In this document: positions 19,248 through 26,536 of the stretch, piece by piece
Numbering within the stretch: position 1 is the first letter of the stretch
Layout: each line of letters begins with the position of its first letter
DNA from: Aquabacterium sp.
GTDB taxonomy: Bacteria > Pseudomonadota > Gammaproteobacteria > Burkholderiales > Burkholderiaceae_C
NCBI GenBank assembly: GCA_004322345.1
Contig: SCTQ01000316.1
Span: 1-32,016 of the forward strand
Direction of reading: 5' to 3'
DNA length: 32,016 nucleotides
Made by a program: the position numbers and the translations under genes
The notes under the pieces: generated by a model
What the model was told of the DNA's origin: nothing
Seen by the model: only the letters and a program-made list of their open reading frames with translations
The model's database searches: none

Positions 19248-19877
19248 TCACTTCACCGAGGTGCCGAGCACCTGCAGGTAGGCCACGACGGCATCCATCT
19301 CGGTCTTGCCCTCGAGCTGGCCCGCCGCACCGGCGATGTCAGCGTCCGTGTAGGGCACGCCCAGCATGCGCAGCGCGCGCATCTTGGGTGCCGCCTCCTC
19401 GGGCTTGAGCCGGGCGCCCTCTAGCCAGGAATAGGCCGGCATGTTGGATTCGGGCACCAGGTCGCGCGGGTTGTTCAGGTGGATGCGGTGCCACTCGTCG
19501 GAGTAGCGGCCGCCCACGCGCGCCAGGTCCGGCCCCGTGCGCTTGGAGCCCCACTGGAAGGGATGGTCGTAGACGAACTCGCCGGCCACCGAGTAGTGGC
19601 CATAGCGCAGCGTCTCCGCGCGCAGCGGGCGGACCATCTGCGAGTGGCAGCCGTAGCAGCCTTCGCGCAGGTAGATGTCGCGCCCGGTGAGCTGCAGCGG
19701 CGTGTAGGGCTTGAGGCCGGCCACCGGCTGCGTCGTGGAATGCTGGAAGAACAGCGGCACGATCTCGACCAGGCCGCCGACGGCGACGACGATCAGGATC
19801 AGCGCGATCATCAGGAAGTTGCTGGTCTCGATCCGCTCGTGCGAGAAGGTCTCGACCTTGTGGTTGTTGTCGGACAT
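19248..19877 (-). CDS. ccoO: cbb3-type cytochrome c oxidase subunit II (monohaem)
   Basis: CcoO is the membrane-anchored monohaem cytochrome c of the cbb3 oxidase. The 209-residue protein has one N-terminal membrane helix (about 21-43) and a periplasmic domain with the haem motif C74-Y-G-C77-H78 ([14 protein letters not shown]). [11 protein letters not shown] carries the axial methionine. The length is typical (about 200). Its start lies 1 nt past the ccoN stop, so the two are almost certainly translated from one message. Confidence 0.97.
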   Translation of the reverse strand: MSDNNHKVETFSHERIETSNFLMIALILIVVAVGGLVEIVPLFFQHSTTQPVAGLKPYTPLQLTGRDIYLREGCYGCHSQMVRPLRAETLRYGHYSVAGEFVYDHPFQWGSKRTGPDLARVGGRYSDEWHRIHLNNPRDLVPESNMPAYSWLEGARLKPEEAAPKMRALRMLGVPYTDADIAGAAGQLEGKTEMDAVVAYLQVLGTSVK

Positions 19878-19878
19878 C

Positions 19879-21360
19879 TCAGGCTCCTTGCTTTTCAGTC
19901 GAGGCCGGCGTGATCGCGGTCATCACGACGTTCCAGGCCATGATCAGCATGCCGCCCAGGTAGAGCAGCCCGCCGGTGACCCGGATCACGTAGAACGGGA
20001 AGGTCGCCTTGACGCTCTCGACGAAGCTGTAGGTCAGCGTGCCGTCGGTGTTGACCGCGCGCCACATCAGGCCCTGCATGACGCCGGCGATCCACATCGC
20101 GGCGATGTACAGAACGATGCCCACGGTGGCCACCCAGAAGTGCAGGGAGATGGCCTTGACGCTGTGCATCTCGGTCTTGTCGAACATGCGCGGCACCAGG
20201 TAGTACAGCGTGCCCATGGAGACCAGCCCCACCCATCCCAGGGCGCCCGAGTGCACGTGGCCGACGGTCCAGTCCGTGTAGTGGGACAGCGCGTTGACCG
20301 TCTTGATCGACATCATCGGACCCTCGAAGGTCGACATGCCGTAGAAGGACAGCGAGACGATGAGGAACTTCAGGATCGGGTCGTCGCGCAACTTATGCCA
20401 GGCGCCCGACAGCGTCATGATCCCGTTGATCATCCCGCCCCAGGAAGGCGCCAGCAGGATCAGCGAGAACAGCATGCCCACCGATTGCGCCCAGTCGGGC
20501 AGCGCGGTGTAGTGCAGGTGGTGGGGGCCCGCCCACATGTAGGTGAAGATCAGGGCCCAGAAGTGCACGATGGACAGCCGATAGGAATACACCGGGCGGC
20601 CCGCCTGCTTGGGGATGAAGTAATACATCATCCCCAGGAAGCCTGCAGTGAGGAAGAAGCCCACGGCGTTGTGGCCGTACCACCACTGCACCATCGCGTC
20701 CTGCACGCCGGCATACGCGGAATAGCTCTTCATGAAGACGCCGACCACCGGCATCTCCGCGCTGTTGACCACGTGCAGCAGCGCCACCGCCAGGATGAAG
20801 GCGCCGTAGAACCAGTTGGCCACGTAGATGTGGCGCACGCGTCGCACGGCCAGCGTGCCGAAGAAGACGATGGCGTAGGACACCCACACCGCGGTGATCA
20901 GCAGGTCGATCGGCCATTCCAGCTCGGCGTATTCCTTGCCGGTGGTGTAGCCCGCGGGCAGGCTCAGCGCCGCCGCGACGATCACCGCCTGCCAGCCCCA
21001 GAAGGTGAAGGCGGCCAGGGGCCCCGCGAACAGCCGGACTTGGCTGGTGCGCTGGACCACGTAGTAGGAGCTGGCGAACAGCGCGCAGCCGCCGAAGGCG
21101 AAGATCACGGCGTTGGTGTGCAGCGGACGCAGGCGACCGTAGCTCAGCCATGGGATGCCCATGTTCAGCTCGGGCCAGGCCAGCTGGGCCGCGATGAACA
21201 CGCCCACGGCCATGCCCACCACGCCCCAGAGCACGGCGGCCAGCGTGAACTGGCGCACCACGACGTCGTTGTAGGCCACCGCGGCGCTCGTGCCCTGATG
21301 GGCTGAGGCGCTCGACGCCGGCATGCGGCCGGGGGCTCCGGCCAGTGCGGTTGAAGACAT
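19879..21360 (-). CDS. ccoN: cbb3-type cytochrome c oxidase subunit I (catalytic)
   Basis: CcoN is the catalytic subunit of the high-affinity C-type haem-copper oxidase; it reduces oxygen to water with proton pumping at low oxygen. The 493-residue protein has about twelve membrane helices and the histidine ligand regions [32 protein letters not shown] and [15 protein letters not shown] 21360 ([11 protein letters not shown]) follows GGAAGGA; the open frame extends upstream to 21519 but would cross the promoter. Transcription is predicted from an FNR-dependent promoter inside the end of ccoS. It leads ccoO, ccoQ, ccoP and ccoG. Confidence 0.98.
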   Translation of the reverse strand: MSSTALAGAPGRMPASSASAHQGTSAAVAYNDVVVRQFTLAAVLWGVVGMAVGVFIAAQLAWPELNMGIPWLSYGRLRPLHTNAVIFAFGGCALFASSYYVVQRTSQVRLFAGPLAAFTFWGWQAVIVAAALSLPAGYTTGKEYAELEWPIDLLITAVWVSYAIVFFGTLAVRRVRHIYVANWFYGAFILAVALLHVVNSAEMPVVGVFMKSYSAYAGVQDAMVQWWYGHNAVGFFLTAGFLGMMYYFIPKQAGRPVYSYRLSIVHFWALIFTYMWAGPHHLHYTALPDWAQSVGMLFSLILLAPSWGGMINGIMTLSGAWHKLRDDPILKFLIVSLSFYGMSTFEGPMMSIKTVNALSHYTDWTVGHVHSGALGWVGLVSMGTLYYLVPRMFDKTEMHSVKAISLHFWVATVGIVLYIAAMWIAGVMQGLMWRAVNTDGTLTYSFVESVKATFPFYVIRVTGGLLYLGGMLIMAWNVVMTAITPASTEKQGA

Positions 21361-21387
21361 GCATCGTCCTTCCGTTGGAGACGATGC

Positions 21388-21429
21388 AGTGTCGAATTCA
21401 GCTTCCCCGGGACGGTTGATCCGCATCAA
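21388..21429 (-). promoter_or_regulatory. FNR-dependent promoter of ccoN (perfect FNR box)
   Basis: On the minus strand TTGAT-GCGG-ATCAA (21429-21416) is a perfect FNR consensus, centred 62.5 nt before the ccoN ATG. With the box at -41.5, the -10 position falls at 21393-21388 and reads GACACT (three of six), which is acceptable for an FNR-activated promoter, with a leader of about 20 nt. Both elements lie at the very end of, or just beyond, the ccoS coding sequence (stop at 21398-21400). Confidence 0.9.
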
Positions 21430-21625
21430 GCGCACCGGCATGAGCGCGCGTTTTCGCCATTGCTGCAACAGGCTTCGTGGCATCCGTCTCGCCTGCGTCG
21501 AAGATGCGCAGGCCTTCACGCTCCAGGTCGTCGAACTGGCCCGCGTTCAGGGCCCAGGCGAAGACGCCGATGATCATCAGCGCGAGCACCACCGACATCG
21601 GGACGAGCAGCCAGACGATCTCCAC
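21398..21625 (-). CDS. ccoS: cbb3-type cytochrome oxidase assembly protein CcoS
   Basis: CcoS is a small membrane protein needed to insert cofactors into cbb3 oxidase. The 75-residue protein has one helix ([20 protein letters not shown]), followed by [20 protein letters not shown], the conserved family core. The start is GTG 21625 after a GAAGGAG site, 11 nt past the ccoI stop; the longer open frame upstream is antisense-like sequence in ccoI. The C-terminal tail (about 45-75) is poorly conserved in the family, and its codons for LDADQ form the ccoN FNR box. Confidence 0.93.
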   Translation of the reverse strand: MEIVWLLVPMSVVLALMIIGVFAWALNAGQFDDLEREGLRIFDAGETDATKPVAAMAKTRAHAGALDADQPSRGS

Positions 21626-21636
21626 GGCCCGCTCCT

Positions 21637-24009
21637 TCAGGCGGCAAGCGCGGCACGCGCCGCGGCTGCGTCGGGCTGCGCATCGGCCGCGGCACGCGCC
21701 ACGCGCAGGGCGTTGCCCACCACGAGCAGCGAACTCGCCGCCATGCCCAGGCCGGCCAGCCAGGGCGGCAGCCAGCCCATCAGCGCCAGCGGCAGGCTGA
21801 CGAGGTTGTAGGCCGCTGCCCACCACAGGTTCTGCCGCACGATGCGCAGCGTGCGACGGGCCAGGACCAGGCTTTCGACCACGTCCAGCGGCCGGCTGCC
21901 CAGCAGCAGCACGTCGGCACGCGCCTGGGCCAGCGCGGCACCGTGGGCCATCGCGAAGGACACGTCGGCCTGGGCGAGCACCGGTGCATCGTTGATGCCG
22001 TCGCCGATCACGGCCACGCGCCTGCCGGCGCGTTGCTCGCGCTGCACGACGGCCAGCTTGGCCTCGGGCGTCGCGCCCGCCTCGACGCGCGAAATGCCCA
22101 GGCGGCGCGCCAGGTGCAGCACGCGCTGGGGCTGGTCGCCCGACAGCAGCATCACTTCCGCTCCCTGGGCCCGCAGGCGCGCCACCGCGGTGGCGCTGCC
22201 GGGGCGCAGCACCTCGTCCAGCTCGAAGCCGGCGAAGCCCTCGCTGCGCTGCGCAGGCGCCAGCCATACGCGCACGCGCTCGACATCGAAGCCCATGCCA
22301 TGCGCGGCCTCGACATCGACGCCGGTCCAGTCAGCCGAGCCCAGGCGCCAGCGGCGGCCCTGCGGATCGGTGCCTTCCAGGCCCGATCCGGGCTCCTCGC
22401 GCAGCTGCGTCCAACCCGGCGCGCCGCCGGCCTCGCCCGCGGCCGCCAGCGCCTGCGACAGCGGGTGCGCCGAATGTGCCGCCAGCCCGGCGGCGGCCTG
22501 CAGCAGCGCGGCCTTGTCGACGCCGGCGGCGGCCTGGATGTCCACCACCTGCGGGCAGGCATCGGTGAGCGTGCCGGTCTTGTCGAAGACGAAGAGGTCG
22601 ATGCCGGCCAGCGCCTCCAGCGCATCGAGCCGGCGCAATAGCACGCCGCGGCGCGCCAGCGCGCCGGCCGCCGCGACCATCGCCGACGGAGCGGCCAGCG
22701 ACAGCGCGCAGGGACAGGTGACGACCAGCACGGCCACCGCCACCCAGACGGCACGCGAGGGATCGACCAGCGACCAACCCGCCGCCGCGGCCGCAGCCAG
22801 CAGCAGCACGCACCACAGGAAGGGGCCGGCGATGCGGTCGGCGAGCCGTACCGCGGAGGGCCGGCGCGTCATCGCCTGGCTGACCAACTGCACGATGCCG
22901 TCGAAGCGGGTCTGCCCGCCCAGCCGCGTCACGCGCACGGATACCGGGCCCGCCAGGTTGATGCTGCCGGCCAGCACCTCGTCGCCCGCCTGGCGCGCCA
23001 GGGGACGGGACTCGCCGGTGAGCAGGGCCTCGTCGACGTCGGTGCGGCCCTCGATGACCACGCCGTCGGCGGCGAATGCCTGGCCCGCGGCGATGCGGAT
23101 GCAGTCGCCCGGTTGAAGGCGCGTGGGCGAGACCCAGGCCCATGCGCCGTCGGCGCCGCGCCGCTGCACCGCCGCCGGCAGCCGGTTCAGGGCGCTGTCC
23201 AGCGCCCGGGCCGCGCGTGCGCGGGCGCGCTGCTCCAGCGCACGGCCGCCGAGCAGGAAGGTGACGAACATCGTCAGCGAGTCGAAATACACCTCGCGCG
23301 GCTGGACGCCTGCGGCGTCGAAGGTGGCCGCCGTGCTCGCGAGGAAGGTGACGAGGATGCCGAGCACGACCGGCAGGTCCATGCCCACGCGGCCCTGGCG
23401 CAGCGCCTGCCAGGCACCGCGGTAGAACGGCACGGCGGCGAACAGCACCACCGGCAGGCTCAGCAGCCAGCCAGCCCAGTTGAGCAGGCGCAGGGTCTGC
23501 GCGTCGATGTCGCCGGGCGCGGCCACGTAGGTGGCCGTCGCGTACATCATCACCTGCATCATGCAGAAGCCGGCGACGAAGAGGCGCCACAGCATGCGAC
23601 GCGATTCGCCGGTATCCAGCTCGGCAGGCTGCTCCCGGGCGGCGGTATCCGGGTAGGCGCGGTAGCCGGCGGCCCGCACGGCCTCGACGAGGTCGGAGGC
23701 CTTCGATTGCCGGGGATCCCAGGTGACCGAGGCACGGCGGGCCGCGCCGTTGACGTCGGCGGACTCGACGCCCGGCACGCGCAGCAGGGCCTGCTCGATC
23801 AGGCCCGCGCAGGCCGCGCAATGCAGGCCGTCCACGCGCAGGCGGGAGGTCGCCGACACCGGGGCGTCAGGCGGGCCGCCGAAGCTGGTGTAGCGCGCCA
23901 GTTCGTCCGCATCGTCCAGGGCCGCGCGCTCGTGTGCACGCAAACCGCCGTTCGCGCGTTGTTCTTCCGACCGCAGTACGGAACCATCGGACACCAGGCA
24001 CCCTCGCAT
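21637..24009 (-). CDS. ccoI: cbb3-associated copper-translocating P1B-type ATPase
   Basis: CcoI exports copper to the periplasm for loading the oxidase copper centre. The 790-residue protein has an N-terminal extension, a heavy-metal-associated domain with C64-A-A-C67 (GLHCAACAGL), and about eight membrane helices. The CPC metal motif lies at 432-434 (TCPCALSLAAPSA), the phosphorylated Asp476 in DKTGT and the hinge in GDGINDAP. The N-terminal extension lacks the CxHCG signature seen in many CcoI proteins. ATG 24009 is preferred over the in-frame ATG at 24027, because it puts the FNR box at the same distance as in ccoN. ccoS follows after 11 nt. Confidence 0.95.
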   Translation of the reverse strand: MRGCLVSDGSVLRSEEQRANGGLRAHERAALDDADELARYTSFGGPPDAPVSATSRLRVDGLHCAACAGLIEQALLRVPGVESADVNGAARRASVTWDPRQSKASDLVEAVRAAGYRAYPDTAAREQPAELDTGESRRMLWRLFVAGFCMMQVMMYATATYVAAPGDIDAQTLRLLNWAGWLLSLPVVLFAAVPFYRGAWQALRQGRVGMDLPVVLGILVTFLASTAATFDAAGVQPREVYFDSLTMFVTFLLGGRALEQRARARAARALDSALNRLPAAVQRRGADGAWAWVSPTRLQPGDCIRIAAGQAFAADGVVIEGRTDVDEALLTGESRPLARQAGDEVLAGSINLAGPVSVRVTRLGGQTRFDGIVQLVSQAMTRRPSAVRLADRIAGPFLWCVLLLAAAAAAGWSLVDPSRAVWVAVAVLVVTCPCALSLAAPSAMVAAAGALARRGVLLRRLDALEALAGIDLFVFDKTGTLTDACPQVVDIQAAAGVDKAALLQAAAGLAAHSAHPLSQALAAAGEAGGAPGWTQLREEPGSGLEGTDPQGRRWRLGSADWTGVDVEAAHGMGFDVERVRVWLAPAQRSEGFAGFELDEVLRPGSATAVARLRAQGAEVMLLSGDQPQRVLHLARRLGISRVEAGATPEAKLAVVQREQRAGRRVAVIGDGINDAPVLAQADVSFAMAHGAALAQARADVLLLGSRPLDVVESLVLARRTLRIVRQNLWWAAAYNLVSLPLALMGWLPPWLAGLGMAASSLLVVGNALRVARAAADAQPDAAAARAALAA

Positions 24010-24036
24010 GCGAGCCCCCTGGCCCACCTGCCGATC

Positions 24037-24078
24037 ATCTTTTCACCGCCCTACCCGGCCGACCTTGATGCGCATCAA
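24037..24078 (-). promoter_or_regulatory. FNR-dependent promoter of ccoI (perfect FNR box)
   Basis: TTGAT-GCGC-ATCAA (24065-24078) is a perfect FNR consensus centred 62.5 nt before the ccoI ATG. The expected -10 position (24042-24037, minus strand) reads AAAGAT; GATGAT at 24039-24034 is a slightly better match (four of six). The box also contains the predicted ATG (24068) of the divergent DUF192 gene, so FNR binding could affect that gene too, perhaps as a repressor. Confidence 0.88.
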
Positions 24079-24562
24079 TTCCATCCCCTCCGCCACGGCC
24101 GCCGTGCGTGGCCTGCGTCACATGCTCCTGGTGCTGGCCTGCGCGGCCGGTGCCGTCCATGCCCAGGGCACCGGCCAGCCGCAGAACCTTCCGGTGGTCA
24201 AGCTGGGCGCCGGCATGTATGTCATCCAGGCCCAGGTCGCCTCCACTGCGCAGCAGCGCGAGATCGGCCTGATGTACCGCGATTCGATGCCGCAGAACGA
24301 GGGCATGCTCTTCGTCTTCGAGCAGGCCTCCACGCAGTGCTTCTGGATGAAGAACACCCTGCTGCCGCTGTCCATCGCCTTCGTCGCCGAAGACGGCAGC
24401 ATCGTCAACGTCGACGAGATGCAGCCGCAGACCCTGAACGAGCACTGCTCGGCCAAGCCGGTGGCCTATGTGCTGGAGATGAACAAGGGTTGGTTCGCCA
24501 AGCACGGGCTGAAGGCCGGCAGCAGGCTGACGGGGCCGATGTTCCCGTCAGCGAGGAAGTAG
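24068..24562 (+). CDS. DUF192 family secreted protein
   Basis: The function of DUF192 proteins is unknown; they are small, often exported beta-barrel-like proteins. This 164-residue protein has a signal peptide (hydrophobic MLLVLACAAGAVHA, cleavage before QG) and the family motifs QREIGLMYRDSMPQNEGMLFVF and CFWMKNTLLPLSIAFV. ATG 24068 gives a signal peptide with arginines ahead of the hydrophobic core; ATG 24122 would leave the core without a basic region. No good ribosome site is seen before either. The ATG lies inside the ccoI FNR box. It is convergent with the patatin gene, 12 nt away, with no visible terminator between. Confidence 0.88.
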   Translation: MRINSIPSATAAVRGLRHMLLVLACAAGAVHAQGTGQPQNLPVVKLGAGMYVIQAQVASTAQQREIGLMYRDSMPQNEGMLFVFEQASTQCFWMKNTLLPLSIAFVAEDGSIVNVDEMQPQTLNEHCSAKPVAYVLEMNKGWFAKHGLKAGSRLTGPMFPSARK

Positions 24563-24574
24563 GCCGGGCGCGGG

Positions 24575-25522
24575 TCAGCGCGTCTTGGCCGCGATCCGCT
24601 CCTTGAGCTGCTGGAGTACGGTCAACATGGCCTCCCGCCCCGCCAGCACCGACAGCCTGCGCTGCGCGAAGTCCGCGCTGGAGATGCCGGCCAGCTTGGG
24701 ACGCGCCACCACGTCGGCCTCGCGCAGCTCGTAGTGGTTGATGCTGCGGCTCATGATGGCGAAGGTCTGCAGCAGCATCTTCATCGCGTCGGTGGTCGGG
24801 TTGCCTGCGGGCTCGGCGGAGATGTCCACCGCGATGACCACGTCGGCGCCCATCTCGCGCGCGAAGCGCACCGGCACCGGCGACACCAGGCCGCCGTCCA
24901 CGTACTCCCGACCGCCGATGGTCACCGGCTGGAACAGCGCCGGCACCGCGCTGGACGCCCGCACCGCCGCGCCGGGGTCGCCGCGGCGAAAGAGGATGGG
25001 CTCGCCACTGTCCAGGTCGGTGGCGACCACGCCCAGCGGCAGCTTCATCTGCTCGATGTTGCGCCCGCCGGTCTTCTCGCGCACGTAGCGCGCCAGCGCC
25101 TCGCCGCGCAGCAGGGCGCGGCCGGGAAACATCCAGTCGGTGATCGAACCTTCGTTCATCTCGGCAGCCAGGGCGGCCAGCTCGGTGCCCGTGCGGCCGC
25201 TGGCGTAGAGCGCCGCCACCAGGCTGCCGGCGGAGGTGCCGACCACCAGATCCGGCCTGATGCCCTGCTCCTCCAGCACCTGGATCACGCCGATGTGGGC
25301 GAAGCCGCGGGCCGCACCGCCACCCAGGGCCAGGCCGATCCGCGGCGGGCGCGGCGCCGGCCGGGGTAGCACGGGCACCGCCGCGGCGGGGGCGGGCGCC
25401 GGCGACGGGCCGAGCGTCGAGCAGGCCGCCAGCGGCGCCAGCGCGGCGGCAGCACCGAGGCGGCCCAGCCAGGTGCGGCGGGTGGCGACAGACGCCCGGC
25501 CCTCTTCATTCTTGGAATGCAT
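24575..25522 (-). CDS. Patatin-like phospholipase, probable Tat-exported lipoprotein
   Basis: Patatin-family enzymes are serine lipid acyl hydrolases with a Ser-Asp dyad; the natural substrate here is unknown. The 315-residue protein has TRRTWLG resembling a Tat signal, a hydrophobic stretch and a lipobox LAAC with Cys34, so it is probably lipid-anchored. After a Pro/Ala linker comes the patatin domain: oxyanion loop GGGAARG (68-74), nucleophile Ser97 in GTSAG and Asp209 in DGG. The domain matches the single-domain RssA/YchK-type proteins more than plant patatins. It is transcribed away from the sulfur cluster, from an AT-rich divergent spacer. Confidence 0.9.
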   Translation of the reverse strand: MHSKNEEGRASVATRRTWLGRLGAAAALAPLAACSTLGPSPAPAPAAAVPVLPRPAPRPPRIGLALGGGAARGFAHIGVIQVLEEQGIRPDLVVGTSAGSLVAALYASGRTGTELAALAAEMNEGSITDWMFPGRALLRGEALARYVREKTGGRNIEQMKLPLGVVATDLDSGEPILFRRGDPGAAVRASSAVPALFQPVTIGGREYVDGGLVSPVPVRFAREMGADVVIAVDISAEPAGNPTTDAMKMLLQTFAIMSRSINHYELREADVVARPKLAGISSADFAQRRLSVLAGREAMLTVLQQLKERIAAKTR

Positions 25523-25560
25523 ATGCTTCAGAAGAATATATAGTTTTCAAATATATGACG
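25523..25560. promoter_or_regulatory. AT-rich divergent promoter region
   Basis: A block of about 35 bases, mostly A and T, with two ATATAT tracts (near 25537-25542 and 25551-25556) stands out sharply. It lies between the patatin gene and the sulfur-assimilation run. Several -10-like hexamers (TATATT, TATATG) fit in either direction, so I cannot fix one promoter. A regulator such as CysB would be expected for the sulfur genes, but I see no site I can name. Confidence 0.45.
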
Positions 25561-25678
25561 CCCCATTTAGACTTGCGCCCCTTCGGGTAAGTCCGTGCCG
25601 CAACGCTGGCTGCCCGCCCCCCACTGCCCCCAAAGGCGCACCGCGGCGCGCCCCAGAAACAGAACGTTCTCAGCCCCC

Positions 25679-26446
25679 ATGGACAGCCTCGCGATTCTCA
25701 GCGGCTTCGGTGTCGGCCTCATCGTGGGGCTCACCGGCGTCGGCGGCGGCTCCTTGATGACGCCGCTGCTGATCGGTGTCTTCAAGCTGAACCCGGCCAT
25801 CGCCATCGGCACCGACCTGTGGTTCGCCGCGGTCACCAAGACCTCCGGCTCGGTGGCCCACGCGCGGCAGAAGAACATCGACTGGCGCCTCACCGGGCTG
25901 ATGCTGACGGGCAGCATCCCGGCGTCCATCCTGACCGTCGCGGCCATGCACGCCACGGGCGTCACCAAGAACTGGTCGTCCACGCTGACCTTCTCGCTGG
26001 GCGTCGCGCTGCTGCTGACCGCCGTCACCGTCGCCCTGAAGCATCACTGGCAGCCCATCGGCATCAAGCTGGAGGGCTACATCGGCCCTTCGCGCAAGAC
26101 GGTGCTGACGGTGGCCAGCGGCCTGCTCCTGGGCGTGCTGGTGTCCATCAGCTCGATCGGCGCGGGGGCCATCGGCGCGACGCTGCTGTTGCTGCTGAAC
26201 CCGCGCATGGACGCGCGCCGCCTGGTGGGCACCGACATTGCGCACGCCGTGCCGCTGACCCTGGTGGCCGGCATCGGCCACGCGACGCTGGGCCACGTGG
26301 ACTGGCAGTTGCTGCTGGCCCTGCTGATCGGCTCGCTGCCCGGCATCTGGGTGGGCGCGCACCTGACGACCAAGCTCCCCGACCTGGTGGTGCGTGGGGC
26401 CTTGTGCCTGTCACTCGTCACCGCCGGGTTGAAAGTGATTCATTGA
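25679..26446 (+). CDS. TauE/SafE family membrane transporter in the sulfur cluster
   Basis: This family exports small sulfur-containing anions such as sulfite or sulfoacetate. The 255-residue protein has about seven or eight hydrophobic segments. The N-terminal VGLIVGLTGVGGGSLMTPLLI and the second-half VLVSISSIGAGAIGATLLLLL match the internal duplication of the family. Lying just ahead of cysI, it may relieve sulfite made by CysH; this is inferred from position, and sulfate uptake is another possibility. ATG 25679 opens right at the first helix. The ribosome site is poor, and the frame stays open upstream to 25595. Confidence 0.88.
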   Translation: MDSLAILSGFGVGLIVGLTGVGGGSLMTPLLIGVFKLNPAIAIGTDLWFAAVTKTSGSVAHARQKNIDWRLTGLMLTGSIPASILTVAAMHATGVTKNWSSTLTFSLGVALLLTAVTVALKHHWQPIGIKLEGYIGPSRKTVLTVASGLLLGVLVSISSIGAGAIGATLLLLLNPRMDARRLVGTDIAHAVPLTLVAGIGHATLGHVDWQLLLALLIGSLPGIWVGAHLTTKLPDLVVRGALCLSLVTAGLKVIH

Positions 26447-26480
26447 ACCTGTGACCACACGGCCGGACGGCGCCCGCCCC

Positions 26481-26496
26481 GCCTGACGCGTCAGGC
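26481..26496. other. Perfect 16-bp palindrome upstream of cysI
   Basis: GCCTGACGCGTCAGGC is a perfect palindrome in the 90-nt spacer between the TauE gene and cysI, 40 nt before the cysI ATG. No T-tract follows, so it is not a typical terminator. It could be a dimer operator or a leader hairpin. Confidence 0.45.
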
Positions 26497-26536
26497 ACCG
26501 CCCACCGGCCCGACCAAGCAAGAGGATGGAAGCACG

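Noticed and set aside
19711-21306. A 531-codon plus-strand frame opposite ccoN
   Set aside because: Composition is His/Gln/Asp/Val-rich shadow sequence with no domain; ccoN is certain on the other strand.
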